A program made the position numbers and the translations under genes. The notes beneath the pieces are model-generated. The model was given only the letters and a program-made list of their open reading frames with translations, ran no database searches and was not told the DNA's origin. Of a stretch of DNA of 64,000 bases, positions 1 through 7,758 are shown piece after piece. This stretch comes from Aeromicrobium sp. Leaf245. GTDB taxonomy: Bacteria > Actinomycetota > Actinomycetes > Propionibacteriales > Nocardioidaceae. How positions within the stretch are numbered: position 1 is the first letter of the stretch; each line of letters opens with the position of its first letter. The stretch spans positions 2,914,001 to 2,978,000 of the forward strand of contig NZ_OW824151.1 in NCBI RefSeq assembly GCF_942548115.1, in the 5' to 3' direction.

Positions 1-328
1 GGCCCTCCTCGATGCGCTCCGACGCGACCGCGTGCAGGTCGCGCTCGCGCAGCAGCACGAAGCTCTCGCCCCGCACCTCGACCTCGGCGCGCTCCTCGGG
101 ATCGAAGAGCACGCGGTCGCCGACCTCGACGGCCCGCACGTGCGCGCCGACCGCCTCGACCTTGGCCCAGGCCAGCCGCTTGCCCATCGCCGCGGTGGCC
201 GGGATCAGGATGCCGCCCCCCGAGCGCCGCTCCCCCGCCTCCTCGTCGATCGACACGAGCAGGCGGTCGTGCAGCATCCGGATGGCGAGCTTTCCGCCGT
301 CGTCCCGTGCTCCCTCGGTACCGGGCAT
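1..328 (-). CDS. GroES-family co-chaperonin (3' end off the window)
   Basis: The reverse strand reads from an ATG at 328 without a stop to the window edge, so the C-terminus is missing. The roughly 109 visible residues contain a GroES-like beta-barrel pattern: IRMLHDRLLV near residue 16, a GGGILIPATA mobile-loop-like stretch, then VGDRVLFDPE and a closing VLLRERDLHAV segment. GroES caps GroEL in the cytoplasm. The N-terminal extension and the sequence look more like a divergent second cpn10 than the canonical groESL copy, and no groEL is visible. It follows the DUF3618 gene on the same strand with a 2-nt gap, suggesting co-transcription. Confidence 0.7.
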   Translation of the reverse strand, partial: MPGTEGARDDGGKLAIRMLHDRLLVSIDEEAGERRSGGGILIPATAAMGKRLAWAKVEAVGAHVRAVEVGDRVLFDPEERAEVEVRGESFVLLRERDLHAVASERIEEG

Positions 329-330
329 GG

Positions 331-579
331 TCAGCCGAGCACCCGGCGCAGCACGACGATCGCTGCCACGGAGCCGACGACGCCGAGCACCACGGGCACC
401 ACGGTCTCGTAGCGGACCGATCCGTCCGGGCCGACGAACTTCGCCTTCACGTCGGCCAGGCTGCGCCGCGCGATGTTCTTGGGGTTCGTGCGGTCGACCA
501 GGGCGTCGACGGTGTCGGCGAGCCGCTCGCGGATCTGCTCGATCTCGTCGACCAGCTCATCGGTCTGTGACGTGCCCAC
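331..579 (-). CDS. DUF3618 small membrane protein
   Basis: An 82-residue protein starting at GTG 579. It has the actinobacterial DUF3618 pattern: an amphipathic N-terminal helix (IEQIRERLADTVDALVDR, about residues 13-30), a short basic linker, and one C-terminal membrane segment (about residues 60-77, rich in V, G and A). Function is unknown; family members are often near membrane-stress or lipid genes. The upstream in-frame extension would read antisense through the bcp start, so the GTG is preferred. It is divergent from bcp, with 46 bp between start codons. Confidence 0.7.
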   Translation of the reverse strand: MGTSQTDELVDEIEQIRERLADTVDALVDRTNPKNIARRSLADVKAKFVGPDGSVRYETVVPVVLGVVGSVAAIVVLRRVLG

Positions 580-625
580 GTGGCGCCTCTCGTCGGTGCG
601 GACTGGTCTTGCAAGGATAGGACCC

Positions 626-1102
626 ATGACGACGCGACTGCAGCCCGGTGACACCGCACCCGACTTCACCCTCCCCGACGACACCGGCCAGGAGGTCACG
701 CTGTCGAGCCTGCGGGGCGGCAAGGTGATCGTGTACTTCTACCCCGCGGCCATGACGCCGGGGTGCACGAAGCAGGCCACGGACTTCTCCGGGGCGCTCG
801 ACGACCTGCAGGCCGAGGGCTACACCGTCGTCGGCATCAGTCCGGACAAGCCCGAGAAGCTGGCGAAGTTCCGCGAGCGCGACGGGCTCACCATCACGCT
901 GCTCTCCGACGTCGACCGCTCGGTGATGACCGCATGGGGCGCCTTCGGCGAGAAGAAGCTCTACGGCAAGGTCGTCGAGGGCGTCATCCGCTCGACGGTC
1001 GTGATCGGCGAGGACGGCACCGTCGAGGTGGCGCAGTACAACGTGAAGGCCACCGGACACGTGGCCAAGCTGCGCCGCGACCTCGGGCTCGACGCCGCCT
1101 GA
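626..1102 (+). CDS. bcp: Thioredoxin-dependent peroxiredoxin, Bcp/PrxQ type
   Basis: A 158-residue cytoplasmic peroxiredoxin that reduces H2O2 and organic peroxides. The fold markers are GDTAPDFTLPD near the N-terminus, VIVYFYPAAMTPGCTKQ with the peroxidatic Cys47 after the conserved Thr-Pro, and the GVIRSTVVIGEDG segment near the C-terminus. It contains no second cysteine: E. coli BCP has a resolving Cys five residues later, and here that position is not Cys. It therefore looks like a 1-Cys enzyme that needs an external thiol. The start is ATG 626; a much longer upstream reading frame overlaps DUF3618 and is rejected. Confidence 0.93.
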   Translation: MTTRLQPGDTAPDFTLPDDTGQEVTLSSLRGGKVIVYFYPAAMTPGCTKQATDFSGALDDLQAEGYTVVGISPDKPEKLAKFRERDGLTITLLSDVDRSVMTAWGAFGEKKLYGKVVEGVIRSTVVIGEDGTVEVAQYNVKATGHVAKLRRDLGLDAA

Positions 1103-1137
1103 CCCGGATCCCCCTGGCCTAGGCTGGGGGCGCACCC

Positions 1138-1219
1138 GCCGGTGTGGTGGAACTGGTAGACACGCGGCACTTAGGATGCCGTGCCCCAGGGCGTGCAGGT
1201 TCGAGTCCTGTCACCGGCA
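1138..1219 (+). tRNA. tRNA-Leu (anticodon TAG)
   Basis: A class II tRNA. The 7-bp acceptor stem is GCCGGTG (1138-1144) with CACCGGC (1212-1218) and discriminator A1219. The anticodon stem CGGCA/TGCCG closes the loop CTTAGGA, with anticodon TAG at 1172-1174, decoding CUA leucine codons. The long variable arm and the GGTTCGAGTCC T-arm fit Leu. The CCA end is not encoded (the next bases are CCC). Confidence 0.97.
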
Positions 1220-1274
1220 CCCGGTCCCCACGGCCACGCCGTGCGGCGGACCCGGGTCACGGCAGACTGTGGCC

Positions 1275-2174
1275 ATGGTCCTGGTCATCGGTGAAGCCCT
1301 CGTCGACATCGTCGAACGACCCGACGGGTCGCGCACCGAGCATCCTGGTGGCAGCCCCGCCAACGTGGCCGTCGGCCTCGGACGCCTCGGCGTCACCCCG
1401 GTGCTCGCCACGAGCCTGGCCACCGACGACCTGGGGGCGCTCGTGCGCATGCACCTCGCGGAGTCGGGCGTGCGCCTCATGCCCGGGCTCAAGGAGCTGG
1501 AGCGCACCTCCACCGCCGTGGCCACCCTGGCCGAGGACGGCAGCGCAAGCTACGACTTCGACATCTGCTGGGACCCGGGCCGCATCTGGGCCGAGGAGGT
1601 CCCCGACATCGTCCACACCGGGTCGATCGCGGCGTTCCTGGAGCCGGGCGCCGACGACGTCGAGGACGCCCTGCGCCGGCTCGCCCCCATGTGCACGGTC
1701 ACCTTCGACCCCAACGTCCGTCCGTCGCTCCTGCCGAGCCGCGCGGAGGCGCTGGACCGGATGGAGTCCCTGCTGCCGCTGTGCGACGTGGTCAAGGTCA
1801 GCGACGAGGACCTGGCCTGGCTCGAGCCGCACAGCGACCCCGCCGACACCGCCCGCAGCTGGCTGGCGGCCGGGCCGGCGGCCGTCGTCATGACGATGGG
1901 CGCCCGCGGTGCGCGCACGTACACGCACCGCGGCTCCATCGCCTCGAGGGCGCAGGCGTCCCACGTGGTCGACACCGTCGGCGCCGGCGACGCGTTCATG
2001 TCGGGACTCATCGCGGGCCTCAAGGACGACGGGCTCGACGGTGCGGCCGGCAGCACGCGGCTGCACGCCTCCGACCTCACGCTGTGGCGCAGCGTCACCG
2101 ACCTCGCGTCACGCTGCTCCGCGTTCGTGGTCGGCCGCGCCGGCGCCCAGCCGCCGTGGGAGCACGAGCTCTGA
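1275..2174 (+). CDS. PfkB-family carbohydrate kinase (fructokinase-like)
   Basis: A 299-residue ribokinase-fold sugar kinase. It starts with VIGEALVDIV, carries the substrate motif GGSPANVA (residues 25-32) and the PfkB signature DTVGAGDAF (about 233-241) with the catalytic Asp. It should phosphorylate a monosaccharide with ATP; the substrate cannot be read from sequence, though fructokinase is the usual annotation. The start is ATG 1275, preceded by CAGACT and 6 nt, a leaderless-type arrangement that excludes the longer frame running back into the tRNA. No sugar transporter is adjacent. Confidence 0.88.
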   Translation: MVLVIGEALVDIVERPDGSRTEHPGGSPANVAVGLGRLGVTPVLATSLATDDLGALVRMHLAESGVRLMPGLKELERTSTAVATLAEDGSASYDFDICWDPGRIWAEEVPDIVHTGSIAAFLEPGADDVEDALRRLAPMCTVTFDPNVRPSLLPSRAEALDRMESLLPLCDVVKVSDEDLAWLEPHSDPADTARSWLAAGPAAVVMTMGARGARTYTHRGSIASRAQASHVVDTVGAGDAFMSGLIAGLKDDGLDGAAGSTRLHASDLTLWRSVTDLASRCSAFVVGRAGAQPPWEHEL

Positions 2175-2189
2175 GGTCGGCGCCGAGGC

Positions 2190-2648
2190 TCAGGGGACGA
2201 GCTTCGGCAGGTTCGCGTTGATCTTCTGGGTCAGCACCTTCGCCACGGCGGCGGCCACGCCGGGCACCGGGGCGTCAAAGTGGATCGTGTAGTCCAGGTG
2301 GGTGCCGCCGTCGGCGGTGGGCGTCAGCACCTGGATGCCGCGGTGGCCCTTCAGCGGGCTGCCCTGGGTGATCTCGTACTCGATGCGCTCGTCGGGCTCG
2401 GAGACCACGACGGTCTCGACGAAGCCGGGCAGGGGGCCGAGCTTGAGCGTGCGGGCCGAGCCCACGCCGTTGCGCGACGTGTGGCCGTCCCGCAGGCGCG
2501 TGATGCTCGCCCCGAACAGCGGACCGAGGTTCTCGTGCTCGCCGAGCGCGGCGAACACGTCGGCGGGGGCGGAGCGGAAGGTGTGGGTCACGTGGACACG
2601 GGGCTGGCCGAGGGAGGAGGACTGTCCGGGGGCGGGGGTGTCAGGCAT
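2190..2648 (-). CDS. SRPBCC-family (polyketide cyclase/Bet v 1-like) protein
   Basis: A 152-residue START/SRPBCC-fold protein: VHVTHTFRSAPADVFAALGEHENLGPL forms the first strand and helices, and DYTIHFDAPVPG lies before the long C-terminal helix. Such proteins bind hydrophobic ligands, but no specific ligand can be assigned. Two ATGs, at 2657 and 2648, are in frame; the first overlaps the -10 TAGGAT, so 2648 is chosen. It is divergent from trmL across a shared promoter. Confidence 0.75.
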   Translation of the reverse strand: MPDTPAPGQSSSLGQPRVHVTHTFRSAPADVFAALGEHENLGPLFGASITRLRDGHTSRNGVGSARTLKLGPLPGFVETVVVSEPDERIEYEITQGSPLKGHRGIQVLTPTADGGTHLDYTIHFDAPVPGVAAAVAKVLTQKINANLPKLVP

Positions 2649-2655
2649 GGCCGAC

Positions 2656-2665
2656 ATCCTAGGGT
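2656..2665. promoter_or_regulatory. Overlapping divergent -10 elements (SRPBCC gene and trmL)
   Basis: The top strand reads TAGGGT at 2660-2665, 9 nt before the trmL ATG. The bottom strand reads TAGGAT at 2661-2656, 7 nt before the SRPBCC ATG. The two hexamers share the central CCTAGG palindrome, so one symmetric element appears to start both transcripts, with at most a 2-nt leader on either side. Confidence 0.6.
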
Positions 2666-2674
2666 GAGTCCGTC

Positions 2675-3139
2675 ATGTTCCGTGTCCTGTTCCACGAGCC
2701 GCGCATCCCGGGCAACACCGGGAACACGATCCGGCTCGCCGCCGCCACCGGGGCGGAGCTGCACCTGGTGGAGCCGCTCGGCTTCGACCTGTCCGAGCCG
2801 AAGCTGAAGCGCGCCGGGCTGGACTACCACGACCTGGCGACCCTCCACGTGCACGCCGACCTCGACACGGCGCTGGCCGCACTCGGCGACGCGCGGGTGT
2901 TCGCGTTCACGACCGGGGCCACTCGCTCCTACGCCGACGTGTCGTACGAGCCGGGCGACGTGCTGCTGTTCGGCGCCGAGCCGTCAGGTCTGCCCGACGA
3001 GGTGCTCGCACACCCTCGCGTGACCGACCGGCTGCGGCTGCCCATGCTGCCGGCGCGGCGGTCCATGAACCTCGCCAACTGCGCGGCGATCGTGGTCTAC
3101 GAGGCCTGGCGCCAGCGCGGCTTCGCCGGCGGTTCCTGA
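2675..3139 (+). CDS. trmL: tRNA (cytidine(34)-2'-O)-methyltransferase
   Basis: A 154-residue SPOUT methyltransferase that modifies the wobble base of tRNA-Leu with S-adenosylmethionine. Diagnostic segments are HEPRIPGNTGNTIRL near the N-terminus (motif 1), LLFGAEPSGLP (motif 2) and MNLANCAAIVVYEAWRQ (motif 3, trefoil knot). The length is normal for TrmL/YibK. Start ATG 2675 has a -10 but no Shine-Dalgarno space. Confidence 0.93.
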   Translation: MFRVLFHEPRIPGNTGNTIRLAAATGAELHLVEPLGFDLSEPKLKRAGLDYHDLATLHVHADLDTALAALGDARVFAFTTGATRSYADVSYEPGDVLLFGAEPSGLPDEVLAHPRVTDRLRLPMLPARRSMNLANCAAIVVYEAWRQRGFAGGS

Positions 3140-3246
3140 CACCGACCCCGTGCCGATGACGTTTCGGTGACTTCTCCGCATCCATCGGTTCCTGGCCGTC
3201 CGCGGACGTAGGCTGGTGCTCTTCTCGGGGAGGACAGCAGGGGACC

Positions 3247-3957
3247 ATGGCACGACACGGACACGGACGACGCGTGCTGGTCACCGTCGCCCTGGCCCTG
3301 CTCATCAGCCTCGGCGTCACCGCAGGGCGGCAGGGTGCCATCGGCACCGAGCCCGGCACCGGACCCTTCCCCCAGGGCGTGGTCGTGGTGGGCGACTCCA
3401 TCACCGCGCGCTACGACGACGACCCCGGCAGCCCCGAGCAGGGCTGGTGGAGCTTCGTCGGACGTCACTTCGACACCGAGGTGCGCACCTTCGCGCAGTC
3501 CGGCTCGGGCTACCAGCGCCCCGGCCACCGGTGCGGAGGGAACCGGTTCATCGACCGGCCCGAGGCCTTCAAGGGACCCGCACCGTCGGTCTTCATCGTC
3601 GAGGGCGGGCGCAACGACTGGGCCACCTGCCGCCAGGGCGGCCTGGTCGAGTCCACCGACGCCGCCGTCCAGCAGGCCGTCGACCGCTACTTCGACGTGG
3701 TCGAGCGGAGCCTGCCGCGCACGACCCGCATCGTGGTGCTCGGCCCACCGTGGGGCCCGCTGGACCCGTGGCAGCAGCGCCGGATCACGTCCATCGTGCA
3801 CACCGCCGCGAAGCGTCACGGTCTCGAGTACGTGGCCACCAAGGGAAGCCTGGACCGGCCGGGCCGCACCGTCGACGGCGTGCACCCCACGCTCGCGGGC
3901 AGCAGGGCGCTGGGCGACGTCGTGATCGACGCCCTCTCAAAGCGCCCGCCGCGCTGA
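3247..3957 (+). CDS. Secreted SGNH/GDSL hydrolase
   Basis: A 236-residue protein with an N-terminal export signal (basic MARHGHGRR, then a hydrophobic stretch to about residue 27). SGNH blocks follow: VVVGDSIT (nucleophile Ser), a Gly in the SGSGYQ region, GGRND (Asn), and DGVHPT (catalytic Asp/His). It likely deacylates or de-esterifies an extracellular substrate, possibly cell-envelope glycans. A TAGGCT -10 and a GGGGAGGA Shine-Dalgarno precede ATG 3247. It is convergent with rdgB. Confidence 0.85.
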   Translation: MARHGHGRRVLVTVALALLISLGVTAGRQGAIGTEPGTGPFPQGVVVVGDSITARYDDDPGSPEQGWWSFVGRHFDTEVRTFAQSGSGYQRPGHRCGGNRFIDRPEAFKGPAPSVFIVEGGRNDWATCRQGGLVESTDAAVQQAVDRYFDVVERSLPRTTRIVVLGPPWGPLDPWQQRRITSIVHTAAKRHGLEYVATKGSLDRPGRTVDGVHPTLAGSRALGDVVIDALSKRPPR

Positions 3958-3963
3958 GGCCCG

Positions 3964-4620
3964 TCAGGCCGAGAGCGCCGCGGCGACCAGCGGCGCGACC
4001 TGCGCGAGCGCCCGTCCGCGGTGGCTGATCGCATCCTTGTCGGACGGGCTCAGCTCGGCGGTCGACACGTCGAACCCGTCGGCGGCGAAGAGCGGGTCGT
4101 AGCCGAATCCGCCCTCGCCCTGCTCCCCCGCCAGGATGCGGCCGGGCATCTCGCCCCGGACGACGTGCTCCTGCCCGTCGGGCGTGCAGAACGCGACGGC
4201 GGCGACGAAGGTGGCGCTGCGTCGCTCGGGCGGGACGTCGGAGATCTGCGACAGCAGGAGCCGGTTGTTCGCCGCGTCGCCCCCCTGGTCCTTCGGCACG
4301 CCCGACCAGCGCGCGGAGAGCACGCCCGGCATGCCGTTGAGCGCGTCGACGCAGAGGCCCGAGTCGTCGGCGAGCGACGGCAGCCCCGTGGCCTCGAGGC
4401 ACGCCCGCGCCTTGATCAGGGCGTTGCCCTCGAACGTCGGCTCGGTCTCGGCCGGCTCCGGGTAGTCCGCGACGTCGGCGAGCCCGAGCACCTCGACCCC
4501 CGGCACGAGGGGCGCGAGGATGCGCTGCAGCTCCGCCAGCTTCTTCGCGTTGTTCGAGGCGAGCACGACGGTGCTGGTCTGCCGCCCACGGCCCGGCACC
4601 CCCGCCGTGTCGTCGGTCAT
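3964..4620 (-). CDS. rdgB: XTP/dITP diphosphatase (RdgB/HAM1)
   Basis: A 218-residue NTP pyrophosphatase that removes non-canonical purine nucleotides. Markers are [13 protein letters not shown] near the N-terminus, the acid pocket [13 protein letters not shown], the GYDPLF motif, and SHRGRAL near the C-terminus. It begins inside the rph stop (4-bp overlap at 4617-4620), so the two are translationally coupled. The same rph-rdgB order occurs in mycobacteria (Rv1340-Rv1341). Confidence 0.95.
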   Translation of the reverse strand: MTDDTAGVPGRGRQTSTVVLASNNAKKLAELQRILAPLVPGVEVLGLADVADYPEPAETEPTFEGNALIKARACLEATGLPSLADDSGLCVDALNGMPGVLSARWSGVPKDQGGDAANNRLLLSQISDVPPERRSATFVAAVAFCTPDGQEHVVRGEMPGRILAGEQGEGGFGYDPLFAADGFDVSTAELSPSDKDAISHRGRALAQVAPLVAAALSA

Positions 4621-5339
4621 CGGGCGAGCGCCTCCTGCTGGAGGCGGGTGAGGTCGGTGCAGCCCTTCTCGGCCAGGGCCAGGAGGGCGTCGAGCTCGGA
4701 GCGGACGAAGGGCGCGCCCTCGGCGGTGCCCTGCACCTCGATGAACGCGCCGCTGCCCGTCATGACCACGTTCATGTCCGTCTCGGCGCGCACGTCCTCG
4801 ACGTAGGGCAGGTCCAGCATGGGGGTGCCGTCGATGATGCCGACGCTGACCGCGGCCACCGACTGCACCAGGGGCTCCCCCGCCAGCGCACCCTTGTCGC
4901 GCAGGTGCGCGACGGCGTCGGCCAGGGCCACGTAGGCGCCGGTGATGGCCGCCGTGCGCGTGCCACCGTCGGCCTGCAGGACGTCGCAGTCGATCGTGAT
5001 CGTGTTCTCACCGAGCGCCGTGTAGTCCACCGCAGCGCGCAGCGAACGGCCCACGAGCCGCGAGATCTCGTGCGTCCGGCCACCGATGCGACCCTTGACG
5101 GACTCGCGCGCGGAACGGTCGTGCGTGGCCTGCGGCAGCATCGCGTACTCGGCCGTGACCCAGCCCAGTCCCGAGCCCTTGCGCCAGCGCGGCACGCCCT
5201 CCGTGGCCGACGCGGCGCACAGCACCTTCGTCTTGCCGAACTCCACCAGGCAGGACCCCTGCGCGTGGTCGAGCCAGTGGCGGGTGATCGTGATCGGGCG
5301 GAGCTCGTCGACGGCGCGGCCGTCCTCGCGGGAGGTCAT
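4617..5339 (-). CDS. rph: Ribonuclease PH
   Basis: A 240-residue phosphorolytic 3'-5' exoribonuclease of the PNPase-like family that trims tRNA 3' ends. It opens with a [15 protein letters not shown] segment, has the [15 protein letters not shown] and [18 protein letters not shown] blocks that form the tRNA-binding and phosphate site, and [20 protein letters not shown] for catalysis. Length and order are standard. It is downstream of the MBL-fold gene by 24 nt and overlaps rdgB. Confidence 0.96.
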   Translation of the reverse strand: MTSREDGRAVDELRPITITRHWLDHAQGSCLVEFGKTKVLCAASATEGVPRWRKGSGLGWVTAEYAMLPQATHDRSARESVKGRIGGRTHEISRLVGRSLRAAVDYTALGENTITIDCDVLQADGGTRTAAITGAYVALADAVAHLRDKGALAGEPLVQSVAAVSVGIIDGTPMLDLPYVEDVRAETDMNVVMTGSGAFIEVQGTAEGAPFVRSELDALLALAEKGCTDLTRLQQEALAR

Positions 5340-5363
5340 GTCCGCGACCCTACCGACGGGCGC

Positions 5364-6113
5364 TCAGACGTCGTAGACCTGCCCGGCCTCGACCAGGACG
5401 AAGTCCCCCGCGAAGGTGGAGCGGGTGTCGGCGGCGACCTCGTCGCGGTCGGTCCACGACGGCACGTGGGTCACGAGGAGGCGGCCGACGCCGGCGCGGG
5501 TGGCGTAGTCACCGGCCTCCGCACCGGTCAGGTGCAGGTTCGGCGGATTGGTCGCGGACTCCACGAACGAGGCCTCGCAGAGGAAGACGTCGGCGCCGAG
5601 CGCCACGTCGTCGAGCGCCTCCGTGGGTGCCGTGTCGCCGGAGTACGCCAGCACGCGTCCGTCGGCCTCGATCCGCATCCCGTAGGCCTCGACGGGATGG
5701 TCCATGAGCGACGGGGTCACCAGGAACGGACCGATCTGCACCGCCTCGCCGTGCACCCAGGAGCGGAAGTCGAACTGGTCGGCCATCTGCAGTCCCTCGG
5801 ACCGCCCGTAGCTGCTCGCGAGGAACGGACCGGCGCCCTGAGGGGCGTACACGGGGATGGTCGGCAGCGCGCCCGTCGGGTGGTACTTGCTGACCACGTA
5901 GAAGCCCGACAGGTCGAAGCAGTGGTCGGCGTGCAGGTGCGAGAGCAGGACCGCGTCGACGTCGCGCAGGTCGAGGTGGCGCTGCAGGGGGCCGAGGGCT
6001 CCGCTGCCGAGGTCGACGAGCAGGCGGAAGTCGTCGTGCTCGACGAGGTAGCAGCTCGACGCCGAGTCCGGCCCGGGGAACGATCCGGCGCAGCCGACGA
6101 TCGTGAGCCTCAT
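5364..6113 (-). CDS. MBL-fold hydrolase, Rv1339-like (candidate cyclic-nucleotide phosphodiesterase)
   Basis: A 249-residue metallo-beta-lactamase-fold protein. Metal motifs are [10 protein letters not shown] (HxHxDH), [10 protein letters not shown], a carboxylate region FLCEASF, and LLVTHVP. It resembles RNase Z-like and class II phosphodiesterase-type enzymes. Position between murI and rph matches M. tuberculosis Rv1339, reported to be an atypical class II cAMP phosphodiesterase; the transfer of that function rests on synteny and fold. It overlaps murI by 4 bp, so coupled translation is likely. Confidence 0.85.
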   Translation of the reverse strand: MRLTIVGCAGSFPGPDSASSCYLVEHDDFRLLVDLGSGALGPLQRHLDLRDVDAVLLSHLHADHCFDLSGFYVVSKYHPTGALPTIPVYAPQGAGPFLASSYGRSEGLQMADQFDFRSWVHGEAVQIGPFLVTPSLMDHPVEAYGMRIEADGRVLAYSGDTAPTEALDDVALGADVFLCEASFVESATNPPNLHLTGAEAGDYATRAGVGRLLVTHVPSWTDRDEVAADTRSTFAGDFVLVEAGQVYDV

Positions 6114-6916
6114 GCCACCACCTGCGCGAACTGTCCGACCGTCTCGACCTCGGGCCCGAGGAAGCGACGGCCGAGCACACCGAACTCGTCGGGCCGGCCG
6201 GTGGTGAGGAACCGGTGCTCCGGTGCGGGCGCCTCGACGTCGCGCAGCAGCCCGCCCTGCACGAGCCGCGCGTAGACGTCCTTCGCCGTCTCCTCCGCAC
6301 TCGAGACCAAGGTGACCTCCTCGCCCATGGCCAGGGCGATCGCCCCGGTCAGGAGAGGGTAGTGCGTGCAGCCGAGCACCAGGGTGTCGACACCCGCGTC
6401 GCGCAGCGGGGCCAGGTACTCCTCGGCCGCCGCGTCGACCTCGGGGCCGGTCGTGACGCCCCGTTCGACGAGGTCGACGAAGTCGGGGCAGGCCTGCGTG
6501 ACGAGCTCGATGCCGGGGTTCGCGGCGAAGGCGTCGTCGTAGGCGCGCGACGCGGCCGTGGCGCGGGTGCAGATGACGCCCACCCGACCGTTGCGGGTGG
6601 CGCGGGCCGCCCGCCGGGTGGCGGGGACGATGACCTCGACGACGGGGACGTCGTAGCGTTCGCGCGCGTCACGCAGCACGGCGGCGCTCGCGGAGTTGCA
6701 GGCGATGACCAGCATCTTCACGCCCTGGGCGACCAGGTGGTCGAGGCACTCGAGCGCGAACTCCCGCACCGCAGGGATCGGCTGCGGGCCGTAGGGCTGG
6801 CGGGCGGTGTCGCCGAGGTAGAGCACCGGCTCGTGCGGCAGCTGGTCGATCACGGCTCTGGCGACGGTCAGTCCGCCGAAGCCAGAGTCGAAGATCCCGA
6901 TCGGTGCGTCCGCCAC
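6110..6916 (-). CDS. murI: Glutamate racemase
   Basis: A 268-residue cofactor-independent racemase providing D-glutamate for peptidoglycan. Signature regions are [16 protein letters not shown] at the N-terminus, [12 protein letters not shown], the first catalytic cysteine in VIACNSASA and the second in [12 protein letters not shown] chose GTG 6916: the MurI fold begins there, and TAGGCT lies 8 nt upstream. The alternative ATG at 6979 overlaps the ABC ATPase stop and adds 21 non-homologous residues. Confidence 0.93.
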   Translation of the reverse strand: MADAPIGIFDSGFGGLTVARAVIDQLPHEPVLYLGDTARQPYGPQPIPAVREFALECLDHLVAQGVKMLVIACNSASAAVLRDARERYDVPVVEVIVPATRRAARATRNGRVGVICTRATAASRAYDDAFAANPGIELVTQACPDFVDLVERGVTTGPEVDAAAEEYLAPLRDAGVDTLVLGCTHYPLLTGAIALAMGEEVTLVSSAEETAKDVYARLVQGGLLRDVEAPAPEHRFLTTGRPDEFGVLGRRFLGPEVETVGQFAQVVA

Positions 6917-6975
6917 GAGGTGAAAGCCTACGGACGCGGCGGGAGCACGGCCACCCCTGGCCGCCGACGACGGGC

Positions 6976-7758
6976 TCACCCGGGGTGCAGGATGCGCTCG
7001 AGGAAGCGCTGCGTCCGTTCCTCGCGCGGCGCGTCGACGACCTCGCGCCCCGGCCCCTGCTCGACCACGTGGCCGCCGTCGACGAAGACCACGGTGTCGG
7101 CGACGTCGGCCGCGAAGCGGATCTCGTGCGTCACGACGACCATGGTCCAGCCCTGCGAGGCGAGGTCGCGGACGACCGCGAGGACCTCGCCCACGAGCTC
7201 GGGGTCGAGCGCCGACGTCGGCTCGTCGAGCAGCACCACGCGCGGCCGCAGTGCGAGGGCGCGCGCGATGCCCACGCGCTGCTGCTGGCCCCCGGAGAGT
7301 TGCGAGGGGTACGCGTCCTCACGGCCCGACAGCCCGACCTGCTCCAGGAGTGCCCGGGCGCGGGCGGCCGCCTCGTCGGGGTCCTCCCCCTGCACCTGCA
7401 CCGGACCCTCGACGAGGTTGCCGAGCACGGTGCGGTGCGGGAAGAGCTCGTGGGACTGGAAGACCATGCCGCTCTGGCGGCGCAGCAGCTCGGCCCGGCG
7501 CCGGCCCTCCCTCCCCCTCGGCAACGACCCGAAGTCGACCGACACGTCGCCGATCGTGACGACCCCGGCGTCGGGCACGGTCAGTGCGTTGAGCGAGCGC
7601 AGGAGCGTCGTCTTGCCCGACCCCGAGGGGCCGATGACCGCGGTCGTCGTGCCCTCGGGGACGTCGAGGTCGATGCCGTCGAGCACCGCGGTGCCGTCGA
7701 AGGCCTTGCGCAGGCCGCGGGCCTGGAGGAGCGGGGTCCGGCCGGTGGGTGCACTCAT
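6976..7758 (-). CDS. Polar amino-acid ABC transporter ATPase
   Basis: A 260-residue ABC ATPase of the polar amino acid uptake (GlnQ/TcyN-like) class. It has Walker [10 protein letters not shown]-loop [10 protein letters not shown], signature LSGGQQQR, Walker [14 protein letters not shown] and the H-loop VVTHE. It overlaps the fused binding-protein/permease gene by 4 bp, so the pair forms one transporter. Closeness to cysM makes a sulfur amino acid such as cystine a reasonable guess, but specificity is not shown by sequence. Confidence 0.9.
   Translation of the reverse strand: MSAPTGRTPLLQARGLRKAFDGTAVLDGIDLDVPEGTTTAVIGPSGSGKTTLLRSLNALTVPDAGVVTIGDVSVDFGSLPRGREGRRRAELLRRQSGMVFQSHELFPHRTVLGNLVEGPVQVQGEDPDEAAARARALLEQVGLSGREDAYPSQLSGGQQQRVGIARALALRPRVVLLDEPTSALDPELVGEVLAVVRDLASQGWTMVVVTHEIRFAADVADTVVFVDGGHVVEQGPGREVVDAPREERTQRFLERILHPG

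Noticed and set aside
6917-6979. ATG 6979 as murI start
   Set aside because: It adds 21 residues without MurI similarity and overlaps the ABC gene; GTG 6916 has a fitting -10.
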